DNA of 64,000 bases, from assembly GCA_032209605.1 (NCBI GenBank), contig JASFXZ010000005.1, forward strand, positions 31,980,905 to 32,044,904. The letters run 5' to 3'. The stretch's first letter is position 1. Every line of letters starts with the position of its first letter. The translations under genes were made by a program, and so were the position numbers. This document shows, piece after piece, positions 28,001 through 43,000 of this stretch. Below the pieces are notes generated by a model. That model had not been told where the DNA came from and did not search any database. It saw only the letters and a program-made list of their open reading frames with translations. The stretch is from Mactromeris polynyma. Lineage: Eukaryota > Mollusca > Bivalvia > Venerida > Mactridae.

Positions 28001-31000
28001 TTTTATTTTTCTCTCAAATTACATTATAATTTTTTCTGTAACAATTACATCCATATAAAGGTTACTATTTTCTTTGGAATTCTCGTATTCTACCCTTCGC
28101 ATGGGTTCCATTTGACCCGGGAGATGACCCTTTGACACCTGGCTTTTCCAAAAGACCACTTTTGACCCTTAGGATTCTAGCTGAAGGGTAAATTTTTCTC
28201 TAGATTATCAGTACTTTGACGCTAACACGAGTCACCGGAATGCCGGAACACCTCCGAAATACCGGAACACCCGGTATTCCGGTGAATCGTGTGACCCGTA
28301 TTTTGACTGTAAAATGGTAAAATCCGTTCAAATATTATCAAAATTATTCTTGAGATTGAGTAGCTATTGGAACCCCTGCCTTCTTGTTCTTCCATAATTC
28401 AAATGTACATGTATTCTGTATCATGTACAAGATATCTATGTGAGCAGAATATGAGGATTAAGTTATAAATTTGTTAATTGGATTCAATAATGCATAATTA
28501 CCAATTAGTAAAGATTATGAATAATAAATCCCATTGACCTATGCATTGATTATCTTAGTTACAGTATACAACTCACAGATCTGTAGTATTAGGTTGAAAG
28601 GCTTAGACAATGAGGATAACAAAATTAACATAAATTCTTTAATACTGCCATTATAATGGAAATTGATGGTTTAATAGTTGAAGGACAAAGTGCAAAATCA
28701 GTACCATGCACAAATCTATATCTTTATACTGTCACAACATATGTATAATTAAATAACTATGTTTAAATATAACATATTGTGATTGTACCATATTCACTCG
28801 GTTAAAGTATTGTAAAGATATAATCTTAATGGTACTTTTCACTCTAATCAGTTTACACAACAAAACTAGTATAATAAATACATGTAACTGCTGAAGCATA
28901 AATGAATTAAGTGGCTTTGTATATTATATGCTATATTAACACATTGCTGTGCAATCTGAAAGGATGAAATGGCCAATATACAACATGGGTGACACAGTTC
29001 ATTTCTTCACTTCCTCTTCACAGTTACTACTTTGGAAAGACATTTTGACCTTTTAGTAAGCAAGGCCACCATTTTTCACAGTGAATCATGTGATTAGGGA
29101 GGCTCAGTGGTCTATGGGTAGAGCACCTGACTCCTGATCCGAAGGTCATGAGTTCGAGCCTCGCGATGAGCGGAGATCACCAACCTCACAATCCCTAAGT
29201 TTGGAGCAAATACTGTTTGGTAGTCAGGAAGCAGTCATAGAAAGTGATTATTATAAGGTGTAAGAACTTGTTTCACAATTAATATAAATTAAATAAGTTT
29301 TAAATCCTGTGATTTTGTCTCAAGTGTAATATTCCAATGAACATGAAGTTAAGGTTATTGAAGAAAAAAAGATGAAAGTTAAACTACTTCTGTGTACAGT
29401 ACTAAATTGTAAAGGATTATAAAATTTAGTTTTCTTCCTGTCTTTAGAAAATAATATTATAACTTGATTGCAGTAAGATTTTGTGGTTTAAAAAGTAGCA
29501 TCACATAGTTTCCTGGTCTGTAATGGCTTGATGCTAGTTTCATACCACCTGAATTACATTCCATTTCATACAAAGACTCTAATGGATTCATATCAATGTG
29601 TTTTTGAACGGAAAGAGTCCTCATTTAGAAATTCTCAGAAATTGGACAGGATTTCTAATTTATCTTTTTTATTACAAACAGGGAATGAAGCATACATCAA
29701 CAAATATTTTTCATACATGTTTTATGTCAGGAAGTGTCAAGTTAAACAGTGTTTGCCTGGAGTTCTTCACTGACAGCTAAAATAGTGTCCTTGAAGACAG
29801 TTTGCAGTTGAATGTCTTCTAAATCATGTCAGATTCAACGAAATAAAAATATTTTCCTCGAAAAGGATATGACATCTTATCAAATATCTAAAAACATTTA
29901 TTTACATACTTGAATTACATTAAAATATTAAGCTGCTTTTATCTATGAATGTATTTATGTAGAGTTTGGACTTCAGAATATCCATGCATTACCAGTCTAT
30001 TTAAATATTATGCTTGTAATTGTCCTGTTTCTATTGTTAAAAATTGAGGGGAAAAAACAGTTAATTAAGTTAGAATTTGTGTTTAAAACAAATATTATGA
30101 TTTTGCTTTAAATATTGTAAATCTATCATCATACAGGAAGAGTAACCTAACTTGATCTGCTCTAATGCATTTCTGTGCTGAGTGAAAAAAATTACCATGG
30201 ATACTGCCTGTATTCTTCGTATCAATATGCTAGTTACTGGTTTGTTGTGTGTTTTGTGAAGAATCTGGCAGAAAATGTGTCGGCTTATCAGTTGTAGTAT
30301 TAAACAAAGCAAGAGTTTGCTTATAGCCTTTATGTTACCCTAAAATGACGATTAAAACAATTCATTAAAAAAATGTCCGAAGTTATGCTTATCAAAAGTT
30401 GATTGAAAAATGTCAAGTAAGGAATATTAAGTTATCTTTGCTAAAGCTAGAGAATACTTGCGATGTCATGTGTCTATTATGACAAGAGAGTGTTAATTAT
30501 CAATTGATTGTGGAGGAACAAGTTAGTTCTGGTTTGACAACCAGGAACCTTGCTCAGGTTATCTACCAGGTATACACAACAAAATTACTGTGGAAACCGT
30601 GTTATTTCTAAAAAACACCACAACAGTGTATAGTTCAATTTTATTTACACATGTACTTGAGAACATTAGTAAACAAACTCTTGAGGTGATTAGCCAATGA
30701 AAACAGGTTTTACAAAATATTGACCAATAGACATAGTGTATGCAATAATTATATTCTCAACTAATTTTGAATCAATAGTAGTAGTTAGAAGCTACTAGGT
30801 ACTAGTTTAACCCTATTTTAATATTTGAGGTCGACTTATCAACCAACATATTGTGTTTCTTGTTAATAATTTGATTGTTAGTACGAAAGTTGGCTGGTCA
30901 TATTGTATTATCAAAAGAAGGTTATCATATACAAATCACATTTCTTTCGGATGTTACTGTAAAAACGTTCAGTTTTGTGGAAACTTAAATTCTAGATTAC

Positions 31001-34000
31001 ATTAAAGATCTTAAATTAAAAATGCAAGATTATTAAACAGCAGACTGTTATTGATGAAGTTTTTTGTTCATTTGGGTAGGATGGGTACTATGTATATTTT
31101 TCTATGTGCATATTGAGTGATGAAAACATGAACAAGTGTATTTGCTACTTTATATTTTTGCAGATAGGCTAGTTGTGCATACACCCATGAAAGTATTGCC
31201 TCTGAGTAGTTATAAGAAATGATCCACCAAATCTATTGAATACTTCTTTATCTTTTAGCTAATTTTTATGACAGGTGGAAATGACTTTTTGAAGTAGACT
31301 CTATAGAAACTGAAGTAAATCATTTGAAAAATGTGAGAAAAAAATTGACAGCTTTCTTGCTTGCTTGCTTTGGCTGAGATATTATCAATACACTAGGGAC
31401 TGAATCTGAAGGGTCATTTTGATAATTTTTGTCTGGATTTTACCATTTTATAGCTGACATACCTAAAATTGATTCTTTGGCCAGAATCTTAAGCGTCAAA
31501 ATGTGGCCTTTTGGAAATACTAGAGGTCAACTCTGGGGTCAACTCTGGGGTCAAATCGAACCCCCCTGAAAATGATGGATTTGTTGTTTTGAAAAGGAGT
31601 ATATTTCTATGATTTTTGTTGCTAATATTGAAACAACTTTAAATCACCATTTCTATAGGACAACTGTGGACCATTTTACCTTTACACTGACTGATTTGGA
31701 CAGCAAGTTTAAATTTGGATTCTGTCGTCATGCAACTGGTGCACAGACCTGTTTCTGTATCATCAGGTAATCATTATTTCTTTATTTTGTGAGTATTAAA
31801 TAGAGCAGGGCTCTAGAAATCCACTCGCCCAATGTCCCAGACAAGATGAAAATGTTGATTCAGGCTACCAGCAGTTCAGGTGAATTTAGTCCCGGACAAG
31901 TCTGGTTTTAAAGTTAATTAACATTTGACAACTGAAACCTAAAGTGACCAAAACTTTACACTGTTATTTCATGTTAAAGTATACAGATGTCAATTTCTGA
32001 ATGATCATCAAAAAATGGTCCATCCCCAGTTAATTACCCACTTACCTCTGACAGGTTATCGGGGGGGGGGATATATATGCTTTACTATCAGCTTTATATT
32101 CTTTATGTATTTGATTGTATAAATCCTCTGAAAAGTGGGCATCAAATTTTATTCACAACTTTCTTGAGATATTGAATTCATTTTTTGCTTTAGATTTACC
32201 GGTAGATTAATTATTTTCTATGGCATTAGCTAAATAAACAAAATGTATCACAACACTTATTGTGTTAGACAAGAAATCTGTGTTTTTATTTTTTCAGTTT
32301 TCTGCCATGGTTTGAAGTATTTTATAACTTCCTCAATATACTAGCGGAGATTACAAACCGTACTGAAGATAATGATGTCACTGATATGCTGCGGGCAGCA
32401 TTCGTGCACGAGGTCCCCAGTTGGGGCCTGCCAGTTACGATCGTGGACAAACAGGAGGTAAACTTGTCTCAGCCATTTAGCATTGAGTTTTAACTAGAAC
32501 AGGTATAAGTCATCTTAGGTTATGACATCTTTCTGTCCTGAAAATTGTCATTTTGTGTGTGATATTAAAGTTTGTTGTTTTGTATGCATAGACCTTGGCA
32601 TGGGAAGTAGTGTTTACATAATGCCTCAAAGTTAATGTAATTCTTTGACAAACAGTGGGAAAGTGTCCAATAAATGTAAATGGACAAATACAGTTGGACC
32701 TCGTCCATTCAAATTCATCAGGTCTGAATTTTTTTTTCAAATAATACATAGTTTCAAATAGTCCATTTCAATATGATGGACTATTATAGAAGATACATCA
32801 GGACCTGATATTTATTTCGGAAGATGCCAAGTATTTGAATGTTGTCACAGAAATGAGGTCCGACTGTAGCTATTTACACATGTTTTGTTGGACCAGTAAA
32901 CATGGTGAAGAGGGATTGCTTGTAAAGCAACGTAGTCCAGCATTGCTTTTTGCCTACTGAAAAGAAAATAGAAACACACTTGATTCATATTGTTTCATAT
33001 TTATTTTAAAGAAATCTTGCATATCCTTAGTTTTTGATTTACTTGTCCAGAATCTATTGCTCATTATGTTTGGATAAAACAGTAATGTTTGGGCATTATA
33101 CCATGTTTGTCTGATACTGATAGTCATAATATATAAAACTTATGGTGAATACTAAATATATCTTGTCTGGTATTTGACAAAGTCTTGGTCTTTGCTTTAT
33201 GGTTTGTTAAAATGATGAGCTTGATACCTCTTGAAGACACTGATAGTATAATATAAGAATGTAAATCACTATAGTGTTTCAATTTCTGCACCATTGTATT
33301 ATTGGTTTATAAATCTAAGATTTAGATGTATTGTATTGTATTACAGATGTTCAGTTTTAAGGCACCTGAAATCAATAAATTACCCAGTATACCAGCAAGT
33401 GTAAGTTGTACATCTATTTATACGTTTTAACATTCTTAATATAATACTTAGATTTTGTTGTTGTACAGTGGAACCCCTCAAAACTGGAACCTCAGTAAAC
33501 CGGAATTCCCTCTAAACCGAACAATTTGCGTGGTCCCGATTTTTTCTGTTCTATTTTCATTGTGTAAAAACCTCTGTAAACCGGAACCCCTCTATTCCGG
33601 AAACCGAACAAGATTTCCATTATTTCTTAACAATTTCAACAGTAATTTACCCCTCTAAACCGAACAGCAATTTATGACACCTAAAGTGTTTAGACAATAA
33701 ATGTGTTAACACAGCGTTTTCACACCTTATCCTAATCTGTTATGACTTCAATCGGCAGTAGCTACACGTTTGTTAACTTTATGACGGTGCGCGGGTAAAT
33801 AGGTACAGTGTGATAATCGCAATTATTAACGACAAAAGAAAGTAACAGTTTGCAAACATCATTAACAACTTTTAATTGTCGACCATACACATCAATCGAA
33901 TGCTACAGTAGGTGACTGTTCAATTGATCTTTTGTTAAAAGAATCAAATTATCATTCTAGTTAATGAGCGTATTAGCAGAGTAAAGATGAGTGCAGGTAT

Positions 34001-37000
34001 TGTTGTTTAAACTAACACTAATGTGGAACAATTTTGTTGTTTTATCAATCAGTTTCTGTCAGATTGATTTTATCATTTACACAATCAACATGTCTACGTC
34101 TCCGAAGAATAGAATTGTCACTTGATGACAAAATTAAATTGATTAATGAGTCAGAATCTGTTCCGAAACCGACAATCATGGTAAAGTGCAAAGTTTGGGA
34201 TTGGCAAATCAACTGTTTCTGACATCCTGAAGTTAATGCATTTCCTAAAAACCCTCTAAACCGGAAACCCCTCTAAACCGAAATTTTTATCCGGTCCGGA
34301 CGAGGTTCGGTTTAGAGGGGTTCCACTGTATAAACTTTTGATAATTTTGTTTCATGATACTGATTTGATGATCTATCTTGTAGTTTTTTTCTCTCAAATT
34401 TTGCCAATATCTTGTGGTTTCTTGTCTGTTAAAATCAAAACTGCATAGAAATCTCTTCGGATTTATTGTAATTTGGCGTTTATAGTATAGTACTTACTTT
34501 GCCTCCAGGTCCAGCCAAATGTTATCGATGCCTTTCTCAAGCAATATTTCAGACAGAAAATTTGTTAAAATTCTGTTGAGAAAATCATATATTTTATTCT
34601 ATTAATGTTTTAATCTAGTTATATATGTTGTATTTTATTTCAGAGGAACTTGACAGAGTATTACAATGCCATTGATACAGAAAATATGATGATAATCTTT
34701 GCCAGGTAAAGTATTTTGCTGACATTCGTGATTTACGGTAACTGATACAGCATAACCGAGATTTTTCCAATTAAAAGAAACCTGAGAAATGGTTAACTGA
34801 CTTGTGCTGCCATTAAAATATTTTTCTGTAATGTTAAGTGTGATTTTTCAGCACCATTTTTATACAGTTCATTTTAAATTGTATCAGAACCCTTAAGTTT
34901 CACACCGATATATCATTGACTTGACTAAATTGTCAATACATTGATATCATATTTAACTTCTGACAGTTCTAATTCATTGTCTTGTAGCAGGTTGCTGTAG
35001 TATCAATGACTGTAGAATACTACTAGTTGTATAGTCCTCATGAAACAAAAACAAAATCAAAGTACTGAAAATACTTATTAGTACAACATTAAAAAAAACA
35101 ACAAGAAGTTCTCCCTTGCTTAAGTAGATGCTGGTGATTTGTGAAACAAATTTATTTCTCTTTATTTATAGTATGTTACATGAGAGACGCATTATTGTTA
35201 CATCCAAGAAGTTAAGTCGTATCACTGCTGTTATTCATGCAGCTTCTAGTCTACTTTATCCCATGTATTGGTAAGTGTCTACTGATCATTTATGAAGTAT
35301 GGTCACCAACATGGTCCTTTTATTAAGAATGTAACTGCTTATTTAATCGTAATCGTATTTATTTCAAAGATGAAAGGAGATCATTACAGTAAAAGCTACT
35401 TACAGACCACATCAATAATAAGGCCACCTCAAAAATAAGATCATGTCCATTGTGACTGTTCCGCTCTTTATTCAACCATGATATTAAGACCATCTCAATA
35501 AGAAGACCAGTTTTCAAAGCTCCAAGATGGTCTTATTATTTAGGTTTTACTGTACTCTCTGAATCAGTGCATTGATTGATCCAATTACAATCAGCATTAC
35601 TGAATTGATGAATAGTGATGATAGATGTATTCTCATAAGTCTAACAATTAATATAACAATAATTGAAATGTCTATATTGTAAGTGCGATGCATTTAAAAT
35701 GACCTACCTAGTGTGTAATTTGTTATATCTATAATCAAGTTATATTGCTCTAGTATCGTCTTCCCATTTCATGATATGTTCAACATTTATGCCCCCCTTC
35801 GAAGAAGAGAGGGTGTATTGGTTTGCACATGTCGGTCAGTATGTCCGTCCCTCGGTCGGTCTGTAACCTTTTCGATTCTGCTCAATAACTGAAGAACCCC
35901 TTGACCTGTCATCCTCAAACTTGGTCCACACATTCATCTTGGGTAGCAGAGGAACCCTATTGATTTTGGGGTCATGGGGTCAACGGTCAAGGTCACAGGG
36001 GGGCATAATGTTTTACAAACATCTCTTGTTGTATAATTGTTCCTGCATTCTAGTCCACCAATATTTGTCTGACACTCATGAATATTCATACAAATCTATG
36101 AGTTATTATCAGCGAATTGTAGAGCGATTTAATACTTATATTGTCATGTGCCACAACAATTGTGCTGGAAGGGAGTCTGCATTGATTAATGAGTTCCAGT
36201 TAAATGTTGTTTGATAATGTATTTTGTTGTTGTTTACGATGTGTATGTACTATCATTCCCTCTGCTCTAGTTTAATAAAATAAAGCATCAATGTTTCAAA
36301 TATTGAATGTTCTTCTTTCAGGCAGCATTTATACATTCCAGTGTTACCCTCACACCTGATTGATTATCTTACGTGAGTAAACATATATTGTATACACTTG
36401 ATATCTTAGTATAAGTCACCTACTGTAATCATGTTACATTATAAGGAAACACTTTATATTATGTGACTATACTTCTGCCATAGTATGTTCCTTGTAAATC
36501 TATTTTGACTATTTTTAATAATGATATTTTTAAATTGTAATAAAAGTATGAAAACAGCATTCATAACAGAGCCAGTACACAAAGTCCTAAGAGTAAGATA
36601 TATTGTGTTTGCTGCTATTTTCGCGTCACTTCATGTTTTGCGGATTTTGGTAATTTAACAACAATACATACATTGAAACAATTTGGCACAATAGGAAAAT
36701 ACAGAGAAGAAATGATATTGTCAGCATTAATTAAATGTAAAATATTTGAAAGGAGAAACTGAATACAAAAGAAAATCAAAGTCAGTTTACTTCCATTATG
36801 TTATTTTGTTTGTACCGTGAAAACACAAGCAAAAAATATAATCTAAAAAGTAGCAGAATGGGAACAGAAAAACTAAACAAAAAGGAAGGGATGCAAAATA
36901 GTACAATGCAAGAAAGGGAATAGGGAGCAATAAAACCAAGAAATGATGAAGGATGGCAAGGGGGGGGGGAGTATTCATGGAATCATGGTGGGAAACTCTC

Positions 37001-40000
37001 AACAGAATCGTCAATGAGATGTTAAGTTTCATTTATTAAGACTGATCAATTAGTTTGATGGATTGATTTTGAGAAAATTTGAACAATGTATATAAATTAT
37101 ATAATTGGCTTCCCAATGCTGGTTAGTTCATGCAGATATATGAAGTCTTGTCTTTTGATGATGAGCTGTTGTTGTGTACTAGATCTATTTCATCTTGAGA
37201 TGACAAAATATGTATGTATGTTTCAGGGCCCCCATGCCATTTGTGATTGGTGTCCATTCAACTTTAGTGCAGGTTAGTGATTGTCATGTGTTTAACTTCT
37301 ATTTATTTTTATTGTTCTTATTGGGTCAATAATTCAGATATTGAATCATCTTTAGAATTGATTTGGAATGCTATCGAAATAGTTGACTGCAAATTAGTTG
37401 CCTTGATGGCAATGTATGGAATAAATGTTTTGATGTTGTTCCACAAACTGGTCAGATCAAGTTAACTTGCTGTTTACTTAATATGAATAAAGACAATTTT
37501 TCATTTGCCCGAACCACTGCTTACTTGTCCCAGACTCTGGGCTATGTATGTTGAAGACTATGTTGATGATATCTTTATTTTCTTTAAATTTCTAAGATTC
37601 TTTCGGTTACCGAATATTTTATAACTTTAACAGAAAGTGTCATCGACGGAGTTGGGAGATGTTGTAGTTGTGGATGCTGACAATAACACCGTCACTACTG
37701 ACTATGATGATGTTCATGATCTACCTGATGAAATGGTAAGAGTTGGTGATATCAACCTGTATAGATTGATGTCACTGTTTTATAGCAAATCTCTGGTTGA
37801 TGTTTGTCTGATATTTCTGTGTTCTATACTCACCATAGTGTAATATAGGAGAGTGAATCTATAACCAGCAGCACACATAGATAGTTATAACTGTTTACTG
37901 AGTGCTAGATGTGTTCTATACTCACCGTAGTGTAATATAGGAGAGTGAATCTATAACTAGGAGCACACATAGATAGTTATAACTGTTTACTGAGTGCTAG
38001 ATGACTATGTACTGGTGCACTGTTTGCTGTAGAAACTAAGTTAACTGTATAACCGTAACATGTTGAAATAAACGCATGATGGAACCCCTTCTAGAGTTCT
38101 CTTACTCTGCCAGTCTGTACCTGAGTCGAAGATTTTACTGTAAATGACTAAACTTTTGCTGTAAGTTCAATTTTTAGCGGACTTGTGATGAGGTCCGACG
38201 TGTTTTGGCAAATTCTGTTAGATTTAGGACTTTGAGAAATATGTAAACTGAAAAGGAACAAAATGTGCAAAGTTTTTGCTAATATGCTTATAAGGGAGAT
38301 AATTAATTAATATGCAAATCTTGACTGTAAATATATATTGGTATTGAAATAAATTGAAGTTGGAGATACATCAAGTTATTCACTGAGGACTAAAGGTTTA
38401 TCAATACCTTCTACTATTTACAACTTAGGTCTGAGTTTTGCATGAGTTTCGTGCTGGGAAATATGAGTCTGAGGTTTAGAAGGTTGTCATCAGCATAAGA
38501 TGTCAGTTGCTTTCTGCTGAACTAATTGTCGAATTTTAGCAAAGCTGGTTACTAACACATATTCGATAGTTTTGGTAGTAGTTGGTCAACTGAGTGTCTT
38601 ATATAACTAAAATACTGTAAACAACAGAGTTATCTATCTTCCCCCATGAAATGATATAGGCACTAGCAATATTCCAAAAATCTTCATATGAATAAATAAA
38701 AAAGGCCAACTTATGGAAAAGTTAGGTCACTGACTTGTAGATATTGAATTTTCAAAATAATGACTCTTTTGATGAGTATTGCGGTAAAGCATTTTACTTT
38801 AATATGAAAATTGAACACACTAATTTCTATCACAAATACTTGTAGTGACACATATTTTGTCCATTTTTTGCTGTCTATTATGATGGATAATTTGATTGTT
38901 TTCTGGTAAATACTATTATTGTACCAATTTCTTTAATGTTATTTACATATTTTCAGTTTTCGTACCTCAAACGACATTTGAGGCGAGAAAAGGTGATGGT
39001 AGTATTAAGACTCATTCAATGAACTAAACAGTCATGTCTTAATTGAATCCATCTCTAACGTCTTCATTCCCTTTTCCTATGCATTATGTCTTCATCTGTT
39101 TCAATTCCAATGTGAAATTCAAATGCTGCTTCAAACTGCTTTACTTCTGAATTCTTATCTCTCGATGTTGCTGTAGTTGGGAGTTGTCTTTGTTTTCCAA
39201 TGCCAGTATATATCATAAACTTTGTAAAGACGAGTGAATGAAGAACCAGATCCTTCAAAATGGAAAGAAAAATTGGAGATATAAAAATTTGGAGTTTGTA
39301 TTCATTTTGTCTTAAATAGTCAAGAGGGTTTTCATAGTTTGAATATTGAAGAAATTTTGGAATCCCTATATTTTTGCAATGCAATGCATTTTCTTGTAAT
39401 GATATAACCTAATTTTGGAAAAAAAACAGTGAGGCCCTTGTATTTCTCCACCCTCTTGATCTAGGATTATATATGGACAAATCTATTTTGCCAAAATCTC
39501 TAGCGGGAATCCTGTCCCCTCCTGGATCCACACATTGAATTCATACAAGTAAACATTTTAATTGCTGATCATGCATTTTTTCAATTTTTTTTTTTTTTCA
39601 AATTTGTGAGAAAACCCTGATCCTATATTTGGTGCTATTTAAACTGAGCAGAATTGAAGATAATTCAGTATTAGGTAAAAAGGGGATGAATATGTTAGGT
39701 AATAAACCATGCACTTTCAAAGTACATGTAGTCAGTGATTTAATCATATTTCAGATTTTGTTCTGTTTCTGTCTGCTAGACATAAAGTATCATGCATCTG
39801 TTTCATTTCGCAGTATCTATGTGCTAATAATGTTCGTTTTTTTGTTGTCGAAAAATCATAACCAGTTATAACTTGTATTAATGTACCATCATTATGTAAA
39901 TGTTTTATTATTTAATGGTTTGGTACAAAAGCTGCCAGAACTGATATAAGCAGAACAGTATTGGACAGATTCAAATAAAAAAAAGAAACACCTGACCTGA

Positions 40001-43000
40001 TTTACAATCAGTAATATCATTTCGAGATTAGATAGTAATTCATTACAAATAAATGGAGATATTACAACTAGGAGATTATATCAGACTGTAATGATATGAT
40101 TTTCAAGATTTATTTAAAGTTAGGAAGTCTCGATTTTTTGTTAGAATATGCTTAGTTGTAAATATGAGAAAATTGGTGATAAATGCCGTTGAAAAGATGT
40201 CTCTGCAACACTGCGTTGTCAATATTCTGTTGTACTTCACAAAACCACAAATACATGAGTCCGATGCATGTATTTTCTATCCTGACATATGCGCAGACTT
40301 GTGTGCTTGTATAGGAAATACCTGTATCAGACTTGTGTGCTCGTATAGGAAATACCTGTATCAGACTTGTGTGCTCGTATAGGAAATACCTGTATCAGAC
40401 TTGTGTGCTCGTATAGGAAATACCTGTATCAGACTTGTGTGCTTGTATAGGAAATACCTGTATCAGACTTGTGTGCTCGTATAGGAAATACCTGTATCAG
40501 ACTTGTGTGCTTGTATAGGAAATACCTGTATCAGACTTGTGCGCTCGTATAGGAAATACCTGTATCAGACTTGTGCGCTCGTATAGGAAATACCTGTATC
40601 AGACTTGTGCGCTCGTATAGGAAATACCTGTATCAGACTTGTGTGCTTGTATAGGAAATACCTGTATCAGACTTGTGTGCTCGTATAGGAAATACCTGTA
40701 TCAGACTTGTGTGCTCGTATAGGAAATACCTGTATCAGACTTGTGTGCTCGTATAGGAAATACCTGTATCAGACTTGTGCGCTCGTATAGGAAATACATG
40801 TATCAGACTTGTGTGCTTGTATAGGAAATACCTGTATCAGACTTGTGTGCTCGTATAGGAAATACCTGTATCAGACTTGTGTGCTCGTATAGGAAATACC
40901 TGTATCAGACGTTTGTGCTTGTATAGGAAATACATGTATCAGACTTGTGTGCTTCTATAGGAAATACATGTATCAGACTTGTGCGCTCGTATAGGAAATA
41001 CCTGTATCAGACTTGTGCGCTCGTATAGGAAATACCTGTATCAGACTTGTGTGCTTGTATAGGAAATACCTGTATCAGACTTGTGTGCTCGTATAGGAAA
41101 TACCTGTATCAGACTTGTGTGCTTGTATAGGAAATACCTGTATCAGACTTGTGTGCTTGTATAGGAAATACATGTATCAGACTTGTGTGCTTGTATAGGA
41201 AATACATGTATCAGACTTGTGTGCTTGCATAGGAAATACATGTATCAGACTTGTGTGCTTGTATAGGAAATACATGTATCAGACTTGTGTGCTTGTATAG
41301 GAAATACATGTATCAGACTTGTGTGCTTGTATAGGAAATACATGTATCAGACTTGTGTGCTTGCATAGGAAATACATGTATCAGACTTGTGTGCTTGTAT
41401 AGGAAATACCTGTATCAGACTTGTGTGCTTGTATATGAAATACATGTATCAGACTTGTGTGCTTGTATAGGAAATACCTGTATCAGACTTGTGTGCTTGT
41501 ATAGGAAATACATGTATCAGACTTGTGTGCTTGTATAGGAAATACATGTATCAGACTTGTGTGCTTGTATAGGAAATACATGTATCAGACTTGTGTGCTT
41601 GTATAGGAAATACATGTATCAGACTTGTGTGCTTGCATAGGAAATACATGTATCAGACTTGTGTGCTTGTATAGGAAATACCTGTATCAGACTTGTGTGC
41701 TTGTATAGGAAATACATGTATCAGACTTGTGTGCTTGTATAGGAAATACCTGTATCAGACTTGTGTGCTTGTATAGGAAATACCTGTATCAGACTTGTGT
41801 GCTTGTATAGGAAATACCTGTATCAGACTTGTGTGCTTGTATAGGAAATACATGTATCAGACTTGTGTGCTTGTATAGGAAATACCTGTATCAGACTTGT
41901 GCGCTTGTATAGGAAATACCTGTATCAGACTTGTGCGCTCGTATAGGAAATACATGTATCAGACTTGTGTTTTGCAGTTCTGGGCAACTTTTAAGAAAAG
42001 TTATAAACCAAGTTTTAGAGTTTGTCTGTATGAGAGGATTAACATGCCATTTTCTCAAAATTATTACTTAGCATATTTTGATGACAAAATAAGACCATCT
42101 ACCTCTAAATGCAGGACGCTTTTACATCCTAGAACTTTAAAGTGAAAAAATACTGTTCATACCAATGATGTGTTATTAATTTTATTGAGTATATTCCATA
42201 TCAAACATATTGAGGACATCTCATTTTCTTGTGTTTGCTGTTGCAAGCAGTGATATGATTCATGTTTAGTTTTAGACCGCTTGATAATTTTTCAAAATCT
42301 TTTTATTAGTTTTCTGTACATGATTTTCTACCTGAATGCATGTTTTCTGCATGCCTTTAAACTCTTTGTCATGGCATGTATATTATCTATGATATATTAA
42401 GACATGTACATTTTTGGGGTCATTATATACTGACACCAAAAAGAAACTGTGCACTGACTTAGAAATAAAGTTTGTAACCATTTAGATAAAACATATAGGC
42501 AAATTTGGTAGCAAAATGTGACAGCTTTTGTTGGCTACATGATGCATTATTGTTAAATTAAATTTAGGTCATTCTCGGTATAATGATAATGCTTGAATGA
42601 CGTAGGGGTGAAAAGTAAAAGTCGCACACTTTTCTTTTTATTCTAAATGTGTGTTTGCCCTCTGATATACGACAGTACATATGGACATTTATCAGTATCT
42701 GTTATGTCCTCCTCTCCTACGAATCAACGCAAGTATTCTTGCGATCAAATGTAAATGTCCATATGTACTGTCGTATATCAGAGAATGACCTAAATTTAAT
42801 TTAACAATAATGCATCATGTAGCCAATAAAAGCTGTCACATTTTGCTACCAAATTTGCCTATATGTTTTATCTAAATGGTTACAAACTTTATTTCTAAGT
42901 CAGTGCACAGTTTCTTTTTGGTGTCAGTATATGAATGAAAGTGACTTTTGAGTGTTTAATTAAAGCTTAATTGGCGTAGACAAATGAACAATCATGGTGC

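Noticed and set aside
40291..41970. CRISPR array
   Set aside because: Units are contiguous 34-bp repeats with no unique spacers, in an animal intron.
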